Assembly: GCF_001428125.1 (NCBI RefSeq)
Contig: NZ_LMSM01000011.1
Span: 62,001-126,000 of the forward strand
Direction: 5' to 3'
DNA: 64,000 bases
Source: Nocardioides sp. Soil774
GTDB lineage: Bacteria; Actinomycetota; Actinomycetes; Propionibacteriales; Nocardioidaceae
The notes under the pieces were generated by a model. The model saw nothing but the letters and a program-made list of their open reading frames with translations, ran no database searches and was not told the DNA's origin. The position numbers were made by a program, and so were the translations under genes. Shown here in pieces: positions 50,766-61,437 of the stretch. The stretch's first letter is position 1; each line of letters opens with the position of its first letter.

Positions 50766-52127
50766 ATGTCCCCCAAGTTCGGCCTGCGACCCGGAGGTCG
50801 CCACGGGCTGTCGTCCCGCGAGACCCGCGATCCCATCGGCTTCGCCGTCGCCGCCGTCAACCGGCTGGCCCAGAGCGACCTCATCGACCGCGTCGGGCTG
50901 CGCAAGCAGGCCGAGCAGGCGGTCTACTCCACGACCCGCAACGGCTTCCGCGCCGCCACGGCCGCCGGGCGCACCTTCGCCCGCGTGGGCCGCAGCACCG
51001 CGGGGGAGCGGCCCGCCGCCGCGGAGTCCCGCGGGGTCTTCGACCTGACCCCGACCGACGACGAGGCGATGCTGCTCGAGGTGGTGCGCGAGCTCGCCGA
51101 CGAGCTCCTGCGCCCGGCCGCGTCGGCCGCCGACGCCGCCTGCGCCGCGCCCCCGGAGGTCCTCCTCGCCGCCCAAGAGGTCGGGCTGCCGGGCCTCGGC
51201 GTGCCCGACTCGCTCGGCGGCATCATGGAGGAGCGCTCGGCCATGGCCGGCGCCCTGGTCGCCGAGGCGCTCGCCCACGGCGACATGGGCCTCGCCGTCG
51301 CCACGCTCGCACCCGGCGCGGTCGCGACCGCGATCGGCCTGTGGGGCACCGAGGCCCAGCAGCAGACCTACCTCCCGGCCTTCACCGGCAACGACGTCCC
51401 GGCGGCCGCCCTCACGATCGCCGAGCCGACCGTCCTGTTCGACCCGTTCGCGCTGGCCACGACCGCGCTGCGCGACGGCGACGGCTTCGTGCTCGACGGC
51501 GTGAAGTCGGCCGTCGTGCGTGGCGCCGAGGCCGAGCTGTTCGTCGTCGCGGCCATGCTCGACGGCACCCCCGCCCTCTTCCTCGTGGAGTCAGGGGCTG
51601 ACGGCCTCGAGGTCGAGGCCGACCCGTCGATGGGCGTGCGCGCGGCGGGGCTGTCGCGCCTGCACCTCACCGGCGTACGGGTCGGCGCGGACGCGCTGCT
51701 CGGCGACACCGAGGGCGTCGCCTTCCGCGAGTGCGTGCGCCTGTCGCGACTGGCGTGGTGCGCGCTCGCCGTCGGCACCGGGCAGGCCGTGCTCGACTAC
51801 GTCACCGACTACGTCAACGGGCGCGAGGCGTTCGGTGAGCCGATCAGCCACCGCCAGTCGGTGGCGTTCATGGTCGCCGACATCGCCATCGAGGTGCAGG
51901 CCATGCGCCTGCTCACCTGGAAGGCGGCCTCGCGGGCCTCGCGGGGCCAGGACTTCTCCCGCGAGGTGGGGCTGGCCCGCCAGCTCTGCAGCGAGAAGGG
52001 CATGCGGATCGGCCTCGACGGCGTGCAGCTGCTCGGCGGACACGGCTTCGTCAAGGAGCACCCGGTGGAACGGTGGTACCGCGACCTGCGGGCCGTCGGC
52101 GTGATGGAAGGCGTGGTGATGCTCTGA
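50766..52127 (+). CDS. acyl-CoA dehydrogenase family protein, first of a pair
   Basis: 453 residues. An 85-residue N-terminal extension precedes the usual helical domain (LVAEALAHGDMGLAVATLAPG), middle beta-domain (AALTIAEPTVLFDP) and C-terminal FAD domain (REAFGEPISHRQSVAFMVADIAIEVQAMRLLTW, GVQLLGGHGFVKEHPVERWYRDLR). At the canonical catalytic-base place near the end, the sequence is VGVMEGVVML; a Glu is present but the usual GT motif after it is not. It probably forms a heteromer with the next gene, as in paired actinobacterial FadE enzymes of sterol or side-chain oxidation; which subunit holds the base is unresolved. Confidence 0.86.
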   Translation: MSPKFGLRPGGRHGLSSRETRDPIGFAVAAVNRLAQSDLIDRVGLRKQAEQAVYSTTRNGFRAATAAGRTFARVGRSTAGERPAAAESRGVFDLTPTDDEAMLLEVVRELADELLRPAASAADAACAAPPEVLLAAQEVGLPGLGVPDSLGGIMEERSAMAGALVAEALAHGDMGLAVATLAPGAVATAIGLWGTEAQQQTYLPAFTGNDVPAAALTIAEPTVLFDPFALATTALRDGDGFVLDGVKSAVVRGAEAELFVVAAMLDGTPALFLVESGADGLEVEADPSMGVRAAGLSRLHLTGVRVGADALLGDTEGVAFRECVRLSRLAWCALAVGTGQAVLDYVTDYVNGREAFGEPISHRQSVAFMVADIAIEVQAMRLLTWKAASRASRGQDFSREVGLARQLCSEKGMRIGLDGVQLLGGHGFVKEHPVERWYRDLRAVGVMEGVVML

Positions 52128-53341
52128 TGATCAACCTCGAGACCCCGAGGAAGCAGGCCGGCCTGGTCGACCAGGCCCACCAGCTGGCGATGAACATGCT
52201 GCGCCCGATCTCGCGCAAGTACGACCGCGCGGAGCACGACTACCCCAAGGAGCTCGACATGCTCGCCGCGCTGATCGACGGCGTGAGCGAGACGGGCGCG
52301 ACCGGCGGCGCCGGTGCGGGCGGCGTACGCCGTGACGCCTCGGCCGAGGACGCCGGCAAGGTCCGCAACGGCGCCAACCTCGCCTCCGTGCTGTCCATCG
52401 CCGAGATGTGCTGGGGCGACACCGCCCTGCTGCTGTCGATGCCGCGCCAAGGCCTGGGCAACTCGGCGATCGCGTCGGTGGCCGACGAGGAGCAGCTCGA
52501 GCGCTACAAGGGCACGTGGGCCGCGATGGCGATCACCGAGCCCGGCACCGGCTCGGACTCGGCCAACATCACCACGACGGCCGTCAAGGACGGCGACCAC
52601 TACGTCATCAACGGCGAGAAGATCTATGTCACCTCCGGCGACCGCGCCGACAGCGTGGTGGTCTGGGCGACCCTCGACAAGGAGCTCGGGCGGGCGGCGA
52701 TCAAGTCGTTCCTGGTCCGCAAGGACAACCCCGGGCTCAAGGTCGAGCGGCTCGAGCACAAGCTCGGCATCCGGGCCTCCGACACCGCCGCGATCACCTT
52801 CACCGACTGCCGGGTGCCGGCCGAGGACCTCCTCGGCTCCCCGGAGATCGACACCAAGTCCGGCTTCGCCGGCGCGATGGCGACCTTCGACAACACCCGC
52901 CCGCTCGTCGCAGCGATGGCTGTGGGCTGCGCCCGCGCCTCGCTCGACCTCACCCGCGACCTGCTCGACCAGGCCGGCGTCGTCATCGACTACGACCGTC
53001 CCGCCCAGGCGCAGAGCGCCGCGGCGGCGACCTTCCTGCGGCTCGAGGCCGACTGGGAGGGCGCGAAGCTGCTGATGATGCAGGCGGCCTGGATGGCGGA
53101 CAACCGCAAGCCCAACTCGCTCGAGGCCTCCATGGCCAAGGCCAAGGCCGGGCGTGTGGGCTCGGACGTCACGCTGTCGTGCGTGCAGCTGTGCGGCACG
53201 CTCGGCTACAGCGAGGCCGAGCTGCTCGAGAAGTGGGCCCGCGACTCCAAGATCCTCGACATCTTCGAGGGCACGCAGCAGATCCAGCTGTTGATCGTGG
53301 CGCGCAGGGTGCTCGGGCTGTCGAGCGCCGAGCTGAAGTAG
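52127..53341 (+). CDS. acyl-CoA dehydrogenase, second of a pair
   Basis: 404 residues, standard ACAD architecture: AMAITEPGTGSDSANITTTAV (flavin-binding middle domain), HKLGIRASDTAAITFTDCRVP, and C-terminal QLCGTLGYSEAELLEKWARDSKILDIFEGTQQIQ, where DIFEGTQQ is the classical end motif. An insertion at about 50-75 (GVSETGATGGAGAGGVRRD) is unusual. It starts on the last base of the upstream stop (TGATG), so the two are co-translated. Substrate chain type unknown. Confidence 0.9.
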   Translation: MINLETPRKQAGLVDQAHQLAMNMLRPISRKYDRAEHDYPKELDMLAALIDGVSETGATGGAGAGGVRRDASAEDAGKVRNGANLASVLSIAEMCWGDTALLLSMPRQGLGNSAIASVADEEQLERYKGTWAAMAITEPGTGSDSANITTTAVKDGDHYVINGEKIYVTSGDRADSVVVWATLDKELGRAAIKSFLVRKDNPGLKVERLEHKLGIRASDTAAITFTDCRVPAEDLLGSPEIDTKSGFAGAMATFDNTRPLVAAMAVGCARASLDLTRDLLDQAGVVIDYDRPAQAQSAAAATFLRLEADWEGAKLLMMQAAWMADNRKPNSLEASMAKAKAGRVGSDVTLSCVQLCGTLGYSEAELLEKWARDSKILDIFEGTQQIQLLIVARRVLGLSSAELK

Positions 53342-53346
53342 GCCGG

Positions 53347-53640
53347 TCAGGAGACGGACTTGAAGGGGTCGTGCTCGGCGAGCAGCTTGTCGACGCGGGC
53401 CTGGTCGATGCGGTGGAAGACCCGTGCGTCCTCCTGCTGGTCGCGGATGACCTTCGCCAAGGTGAACGCGGAGGTCGTGAGGTAGAGGGTCCCGAGGGCG
53501 AGGAAGCCCTTGATCCAGGGATCGGCCTGCATGAAGTAGATCGCGACGAGCATCGCGAACAGCGAGGCGCCGAAGGAGATGGCGGCCTGGAGGGCGAAGG
53601 CGGCGGTGTTCTTGGCGGTGGAGTCGGTCTTGGAAGGCAT
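53347..53640 (-). CDS. YiaA/YiaB-family membrane protein
   Basis: 97 residues, two membrane helices (AAISFGASLFAMLVAIYFMQ and IKGFLALGTLYLTTSAFTLAKVIRD) and a short hydrophilic tail. The two-helix unit with xxGFLALGTLYLTTSAFTLAK is the YiaA/YiaB domain; function unknown. Divergent from the decarboxylase gene with a 14-bp palindrome in between. Confidence 0.88.
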   Translation of the reverse strand: MPSKTDSTAKNTAAFALQAAISFGASLFAMLVAIYFMQADPWIKGFLALGTLYLTTSAFTLAKVIRDQQEDARVFHRIDQARVDKLLAEHDPFKSVS

Positions 53641-53685
53641 GGCAGGAGCCTGCTCCCGCAGACGCCGGGCCGGACCTGTCGACGT

Positions 53686-53699
53686 ACCCGACGTCGGGT
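53686..53699. promoter_or_regulatory. 14-bp perfect palindrome ACCCGACGTCGGGT in a divergent promoter region
   Basis: Lies 27 bp before the TACCTT -10 of the decarboxylase gene and 46 bp before the YiaA/B start, suited to control both. No regulator gene is beside it. Confidence 0.5.
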
Positions 53700-53725
53700 G
53701 AGTACACCTCCTCAACCGCGCCGAG

Positions 53726-53731
53726 TACCTT
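53726..53731 (+). promoter_or_regulatory. leaderless promoter -10 (TACCTT) for the decarboxylase gene
   Basis: TACCTT, 6 nt, then ATG 53738. Confidence 0.6.
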
Positions 53732-53737
53732 CTCCGC

Positions 53738-55177
53738 ATGCCGGACCAGCCAGCCCACATGTCGCCCGAGGAGTTCCGTCGCCACGGCCACGCCGCCATC
53801 GACTGGATCGCCGACTACTGGGCCTCGCTCGACGACCTGCCCGTGCGCGCCCAGGTCGCGCCCGGCGACGTACGCCGTCAGCTGCCCGCGTCGGCTCCCG
53901 AGCACGGCGAGCCCTTCGACGCCCTGCTGGCCGACCTCGACCGCGTGGTCGTGCCGGGACTGACCCACTGGCAGCACCCGCGCTTCTTCGCCTACTTCCC
54001 GGCCAACTCCTCCCCGGCCGCGATCCTCGGTGACCTGCTCTCCAGCGGCATCGGCGCGCAGGGGATGATCTGGGCGACCAGCCCGGCCGTGACCGAGGTC
54101 GAGCAGGTCGTCCTCGACTGGTTCGCCGAGGCGTTGGGCCTGCCGGAGGCGTTCCGCAGCGACGGGCCCGGCGGCGGCGTCATCCAGGACACCGCGTCGA
54201 CGGCGACCTTCACCGCGCTGCTCTCCGCGCTGCACCGCGCCAGTGGGGGCGAGGTCCGAGCGCACGGCGTCGGCGACGTCCGGTGGCGGGTCTACGGCTC
54301 GACGCAGGCGCACTCGTCGCTCGTCAAGGCCGCCATGATGGCCGGGCTCGGCGAGCACGCGGTGCGCACCGTCGCCGTCGACCCCGTGACCCAGGCGATC
54401 GACGTCACCGCGCTGCACGAGGCGCTCCGCGAGGACATGGAGGCGGGCATGCGCCCGGTGATGGTGCACCTCGCCGCCGGATCGACGTCGACGGGCGCGA
54501 TGGACGACATCGCCGCCGTCGCCGACGTCGTCCGCGAGTCGGGTGCGTGGCTGCACGTGGACGCCGCCTGGGCCGGCGTCGCTGCCGTGTGCCCCGAGCA
54601 CCGCGACTTCCTCGCCGGCGTCGAGGCAGCCGACTCCTTCGTCACCAACCCCCACAAGTGGCTGCTGACGACCTTCGACTGCAGCACCTTCTGGGTGCGC
54701 GACCGCAGCGCGCTGACGGGTGCGATGTCGATCCTCCCCGAATACCTCCGCAACGCCGCCACCGAGTCGGGCGAGGTCGTGGACTACCGCGACTGGCACC
54801 CGCAGCTGGGCCGACGGTTCCGGGCGATCAAGCTCTGGGCGGTGCTGCGCACCTACGGGCTCGAGGGCCTCCGCGCCCACGTGCGCAGCGGCATCGCGCT
54901 CGCCGACCACGTCGCGGACCTGGTGCGCGCCGACGACCGGTTCGAGATGGTCACCGACCCGTCGCTCTCGCTCGTGGTGTTCCGGCTGCGGGCCGGCGAC
55001 GAGCAGACGCTCGCGGCGATGGAGGCCGTCAACGCCTCCGGCGAGGCCTACCTGAGCCACACCACGGTCAACGGGCGCGCCGCGATCCGGCTCGCGGTCG
55101 GGAGCTGGCGCACCACGGAGGCGGACGTCGACCGCACCTGGCGGGCGCTGCAGGAGGCCGCGACCGCCCAGGGCTGA
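53738..55177 (+). CDS. PLP-dependent aromatic-L-amino-acid decarboxylase family protein
   Basis: 479 residues of the group II decarboxylase family. HWQHPRFFAYFPANSSPAAILGDLLSS, VIQDTASTATFTALLSA, LHVDAAWAG (PLP-pyridine Asp) and NPHKWLLTTFDCS with Schiff-base Lys307 are the family hallmarks; the middle catalytic loop keeps ILPEYLRN. Closest in pattern to aromatic amino acid (Dopa, tryptophan, phenylalanine) decarboxylases; the substrate is not certain. A 14-bp palindrome upstream suggests specific regulation. Confidence 0.92.
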   Translation: MPDQPAHMSPEEFRRHGHAAIDWIADYWASLDDLPVRAQVAPGDVRRQLPASAPEHGEPFDALLADLDRVVVPGLTHWQHPRFFAYFPANSSPAAILGDLLSSGIGAQGMIWATSPAVTEVEQVVLDWFAEALGLPEAFRSDGPGGGVIQDTASTATFTALLSALHRASGGEVRAHGVGDVRWRVYGSTQAHSSLVKAAMMAGLGEHAVRTVAVDPVTQAIDVTALHEALREDMEAGMRPVMVHLAAGSTSTGAMDDIAAVADVVRESGAWLHVDAAWAGVAAVCPEHRDFLAGVEAADSFVTNPHKWLLTTFDCSTFWVRDRSALTGAMSILPEYLRNAATESGEVVDYRDWHPQLGRRFRAIKLWAVLRTYGLEGLRAHVRSGIALADHVADLVRADDRFEMVTDPSLSLVVFRLRAGDEQTLAAMEAVNASGEAYLSHTTVNGRAAIRLAVGSWRTTEADVDRTWRALQEAATAQG

Positions 55178-57904
<2,727 letters not shown>

Positions 57905-57912
<8 letters not shown>

Positions 57913-58459
57913 ACGCTTCCTGGTGGTCTGCGCGACCGCAGCCGAGGCCGTCCACCTGCCCGCCGACCTGCCGCTGGTGGTGACGGGCATGGGCAAGACG
58001 GCCGCTGCCGTCGCGACCGCCCGAGCGCTGGCGGCGTACGACGACCTCGCGGGCCTCACCGTCCTCAACGTGGGCTCCGCCGGTGCCCTGCGCCCCGGGC
58101 TGACGGGGGTGTTCGAGCCGGGCGTCGTGCTCAACCACGACCTGAGCGCCGAGGCGATCCGGGCGCTCGGCCACGACCCGCAGGAGCGGATCGAGGTGGG
58201 GGAGTCCGACGTCGTGCTGGCCACCGGTGACGTCTTCGTCAGCGACCCCGCCGTCCGCGACGCGCTCGCCCAGCGCGCCCACCTCGTCGACATGGAGGGC
58301 TACGCCGTCGCCTACGCCGCCCGTGCCGCAGGCGTGCCCGTGCGGCTCGTCAAGCACGTCTCCGACGCCGCCGACGAGGGCGCGCTGGAGTGGGCCTCGC
58401 TCGTCGACGCGTCCGCCCGCGCGCTCGGGGAGCGGGTCCGGGAGCTCGTCGGGCGCTGA
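57905..58459 (+). CDS. short MTA/SAH-type nucleosidase
   Basis: 184 residues of the purine nucleoside phosphorylase/nucleosidase fold: PLVVTGMGKTAAAVATARAL, TVLNVGSAGALRPGL and LVDMEGYAVAYAARAAGVPVRLVKHVSDAAD, with the Met-Glu pair that binds ribose. It is shorter than E. coli Pfs (about 230), matching a compact actinobacterial nucleosidase group. It would cleave methylthioadenosine, SAH or a related nucleoside. GTG start inside the sulfotransferase 3' end. Confidence 0.85.
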
Positions 58460-58514
58460 TCCCGTCACACCCGCCAGCACGCTTTGGGGGGAGCCCGCGC
58501 GCGGCCGGGACCAG

Positions 58515-58520
58515 CAGGAT
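58515..58520 (+). promoter_or_regulatory. possible leaderless -10 (CAGGAT) for the glycosyltransferase pair
   Basis: CAGGAT, 6 nt, then GTG 58527; a one-base variant of TAGGAT. Confidence 0.4.
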
Positions 58521-58526
58521 GGGTCC

Positions 58527-59540
58527 GTGCTCCCCTCCTCGACACCGGTCGGCGACCTCGCCAGCACGGCCCCGCACCACCTGCTGCTGGGCCCGGACAC
58601 GCACGGCGTCACGCACTACGCCGGTGAGGTCGCCGCGGCCACCGACGCGCTGGTCGTCCGTGACGCGGCGCGGCTCGCTCCCGGGTCCGCGGTGCACGTC
58701 CACGTCACCGACCGGCTGTTCGGTCGCTTGCCCGCCTCGGCCGCAGAAGCGGTGGAGGCGCTGGCCCGGCGCCTGCGGCTGACGGTGACCCTGCACGACG
58801 TCCCGCAGCCCACGGACGGACCGGTCTTCCACGCCCGCGCAGCGGCGTACGGCCGCATCGTGCGCGCGAGCCACGCCTGGGCGACGAACTCCTGGCACGA
58901 GCACGCCCTCGTCGACCGCTGGTGCGCCGCCGGTGCTCGGGGGACGGTCATCCCGCTCCCCATCGTGCGCACGAGCGGTGGCGCTCCCCGCGGCTGCCAC
59001 GCCGTCGCGGACCCGGTGCTGGGCGTCTTCGGGTTCGTCTACCCCGGCAAGGGCCACCGGCAGGTGGTGCGGGCCGCGACCGCGCTGCGGCGCGGTGGTG
59101 TCCTCGCGAGCGTCCGGGTCCTCGGTGGCGCGGCCCCGGGCCACGACGACGAGGTCGACGTGCTGCTGGCCACGAGCGCAGCGCGCGGCGTGCCCGTCGA
59201 GGTCACCGGACGCGTCCCCGACGCCGAGCTGGACCGCACGCTGCGGCAGGTGAGCGTGCCGGTGGTCGCCCATCGCAACGTGTCGGCGTCGGCGAGCATG
59301 AACTCGTGGATCGCCGCCGGCCGGCGTCCCCTCGTCCGCGACGGCGTCTACGCCCGCGAGATGGCAGCGCTGCGCCCCGGGACCGTCACCCTGTTCGACG
59401 ACGCGAGCCTGGTGCCGACGCTCGCCACCGCGCTGCGCGACCCCGACTCCACGTGGCTCGCTCCCGGGACCGACCTCGGTCCCCACCTCCAGGAGACGGC
59501 GGCGGCCTACCGCACCTGGTGGGCCACGGTGCACCGATGA
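58527..59540 (+). CDS. glycosyltransferase, GT4-like
   Basis: 337 residues. The GT-B type layout is suggested by LLLGPDTHGVTHYAGEVAAATDALV at the start, LTVTLHDVPQPTDGPVF, LGVFGFVYPGKGHRQVVRAATALR, VLGGAAPGHDDEVD, VPVEVTGRVPDAELDRTLRQVSVPVVAHRNVSASASMNSWIAAGRRP, matching the donor-sugar half of GT4 enzymes. The His at LTVTLHDVP lies where the acceptor-side His of many GT4 enzymes is. Acceptor and sugar unknown. Coupled to the GT2 gene by an ATGA overlap. Confidence 0.8.
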   Translation: MLPSSTPVGDLASTAPHHLLLGPDTHGVTHYAGEVAAATDALVVRDAARLAPGSAVHVHVTDRLFGRLPASAAEAVEALARRLRLTVTLHDVPQPTDGPVFHARAAAYGRIVRASHAWATNSWHEHALVDRWCAAGARGTVIPLPIVRTSGGAPRGCHAVADPVLGVFGFVYPGKGHRQVVRAATALRRGGVLASVRVLGGAAPGHDDEVDVLLATSAARGVPVEVTGRVPDAELDRTLRQVSVPVVAHRNVSASASMNSWIAAGRRPLVRDGVYAREMAALRPGTVTLFDDASLVPTLATALRDPDSTWLAPGTDLGPHLQETAAAYRTWWATVHR

Positions 59541-60820
59541 GCCTGCCGCCGTGGGGCACCAGCGTGCCCGGCAACCGGTGGGACCTGGCGCCCACCGGCG
59601 CGCCACGGCGGAGCGTGTCGGTGGTCGTCACGCACTACGAGCAGCAGGCCGAGCTCGACCGGACGCTGGCGGCGCTGCGTCGTCAGACCCGGCCGCCCGA
59701 CGAGGTCGTGGTGGCCGACGACGGGTCCCGCTCGGCGCCGAGGGTCCCGTCGGGCGTGCGGCTGGTGCGGCAGCCCGACCACGGCTTCCGCGCGGCGGCG
59801 GCCCGCAACCTCGGCGTCGCCGCCACCACCGGTGACGTGCTGGTGCTCCTCGACGCCGACACCCACCCCGAGCCGCGGTTCGTCGAGCGGATCGTAGCGC
59901 TCCCGGAGTCCCTGCCAGAGGCCTTGGTCGTCGGACGTCGACGTCACGCCGACCTCAGCGGCACCGACATCGAGGTGGCCGTCGAGGAGGTCGCACCTGC
60001 CCTGGAGCTGCCGGAGCCCGGCTGGCTGCGGGAGGCCTACGACGACACCCGCGACCTGCTCGACGCCGACGGCTCCGGCCACCGCTTCGTCATCAGCGCC
60101 GTCCTCGCGTGCAGTCGCTGGTGGTACGACGAGATCGGTGGCTTCGACGAGTCCTTCCGGTCCTACGGTGGTGAGGACTGGGAGGTCGCCCACCGCTCGT
60201 GGACCGCGGGTGGCCTGCTCGCGCACCGTCGCGACGCCGTCGCGTGGCACGACGGCCCGCACGCCGGGGCGCGTCCCCGCGACGCCGACGCCGACCTGGC
60301 CGGCCTGGCCGAGACCGTCAACGTCGCCGACCGGACCACGGCTCCCGGCACCACGTGGCGCGGGCTGCTCCGCGGTCCGGCCGAGGTCGTGGTGACCTGC
60401 GCGCCCACGCTGCAGGCGGTGGAGCTGCTCGTCACCGTCGACTCAGTCCTCGCCGCGCTCCCGCGCGCCGCGGTCAGGCTCGGTCGCGAGCACCGCGACC
60501 TGGTGGGTGAGGACCCCCGGGTGCTGTCGGCCGACGACCCGGTGGCCGCCTCCGCGCGCGTCCACGTCGACGTACGCCGCGGCCTGAGCGGGGACGCGAC
60601 CGCGTGGTCCGCGCTGGTGGCGGGCCTCGACGGCACCGTGGCCCGACGGTCCGTCGCCGACGGGTGCGCGGAGCTTCAGGACCTGCGCCTGCTGCGGCGC
60701 GCGCAGCGCTGGGCACGACCCGGGCTCGCGCCGACCGGGACACCGCTGGTGACGGGCCTGCGTCCGTGGACGGGCGAGACCAGCCTCGAGGCCTGGCTCG
60801 GCGGATGGTCGGGGCGCTGA
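59537..60820 (+). CDS. glycosyltransferase family 2 protein with C-terminal extension
   Basis: 427 residues. GT2 domain (about 25-240): VSVVVTHYEQQAELDRTLAALRRQT, VVVADDGS, AAAARNLGVAATTGDVLVLLDADTHP with the DxD metal site, and FVISAVLACSRWWYDEIGGFDESFRSYGGEDWE with a catalytic-type GED-W. The remaining 180 residues (from about 250) form an unrecognised domain with a DSVLAALPRAAVRLG segment. Together with the GT4 gene it should build a short glycan on an unknown acceptor. Confidence 0.88.
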   Translation: MSLPPWGTSVPGNRWDLAPTGAPRRSVSVVVTHYEQQAELDRTLAALRRQTRPPDEVVVADDGSRSAPRVPSGVRLVRQPDHGFRAAAARNLGVAATTGDVLVLLDADTHPEPRFVERIVALPESLPEALVVGRRRHADLSGTDIEVAVEEVAPALELPEPGWLREAYDDTRDLLDADGSGHRFVISAVLACSRWWYDEIGGFDESFRSYGGEDWEVAHRSWTAGGLLAHRRDAVAWHDGPHAGARPRDADADLAGLAETVNVADRTTAPGTTWRGLLRGPAEVVVTCAPTLQAVELLVTVDSVLAALPRAAVRLGREHRDLVGEDPRVLSADDPVAASARVHVDVRRGLSGDATAWSALVAGLDGTVARRSVADGCAELQDLRLLRRAQRWARPGLAPTGTPLVTGLRPWTGETSLEAWLGGWSGR

Positions 60821-60836
60821 GCGTCCCGACCACCGC

Positions 60837-61418
60837 CTAGCGTGAGGTGTTGGCAGTGCGTCCCTTGGTGACGCCGACGAAGGCCTGCGTCACGTCGTCG
60901 TCGCGCTCGACGCGCCACACCAGCGCGATCGTCGTCGGCTCGAGGTCGGTGACCACCCGCACGACGACGTCCTTGCGCTGGTGCAGCCGCGCGACCGACA
61001 TCGGCAGGATCACCACCCCGGTGCCGGCTGCGACCGTCTCGATCGCCTCGTGCTCGGTCATCGGCGGCCACGCCAGCTGGTCGGCCGTGGGCGTCCAGCC
61101 GCTCGGGTGCGGGCGCACGAGCTGCTCGTCGACGAGGTCGGCGGTGGTGACCTCCTCGTCGGCGGCAGCCAGCAGGTGCTCGCGCGAGGCGACCGCCACC
61201 TGCAGCTCGTCGTAGAGCCGCACGCAGTGCAGGCCGTCCTGGTCGACGGGCAGCCGCACGATCGCCATGTCGAGGCTCCCGTCGCGGACGCCGTCGGTCT
61301 GCTCGGCCTCCGTGGTCGGCACCAGGTGGAGCGACTCGCGTCGGCGGTCGCGCCAGTGTCGCGCCCACTTGTCGGGGGTGGAGCCGGTCACGAAGCCGAC
61401 GCGGAGGGGGGCGATCAT
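60837..61418 (-). CDS. LysR-type substrate-binding domain protein lacking HTH
   Basis: 193 residues: PLRVGFVTGSTPDKWARHW is the start of the first subdomain, DMAIVRLPVDQDGLHCVRLYDELQVAVASREHLL the crossover region, and VAAGTGVVILPMSVARL the second, matching LysR effector domains. The usual 60-80-residue N-terminal HTH and linker helix are not encoded upstream. ATG 61418 has a -10 seven nt upstream, so no truncation is implied. It may bind a small molecule and a protein partner, or be a relic; related HTH-less proteins exist in actinobacteria. Confidence 0.78.
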   Translation of the reverse strand: MIAPLRVGFVTGSTPDKWARHWRDRRRESLHLVPTTEAEQTDGVRDGSLDMAIVRLPVDQDGLHCVRLYDELQVAVASREHLLAAADEEVTTADLVDEQLVRPHPSGWTPTADQLAWPPMTEHEAIETVAAGTGVVILPMSVARLHQRKDVVVRVVTDLEPTTIALVWRVERDDDVTQAFVGVTKGRTANTSR

Positions 61419-61425
61419 GCGGTCG

Positions 61426-61431
61426 AGCCTA
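61426..61431 (-). promoter_or_regulatory. leaderless promoter -10 (TAGGCT, minus strand) for the LysR-like gene
   Basis: TAGGCT read leftward, 7 nt, then ATG 61418. Confidence 0.6.
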
Positions 61432-61437
61432 GGCGGC

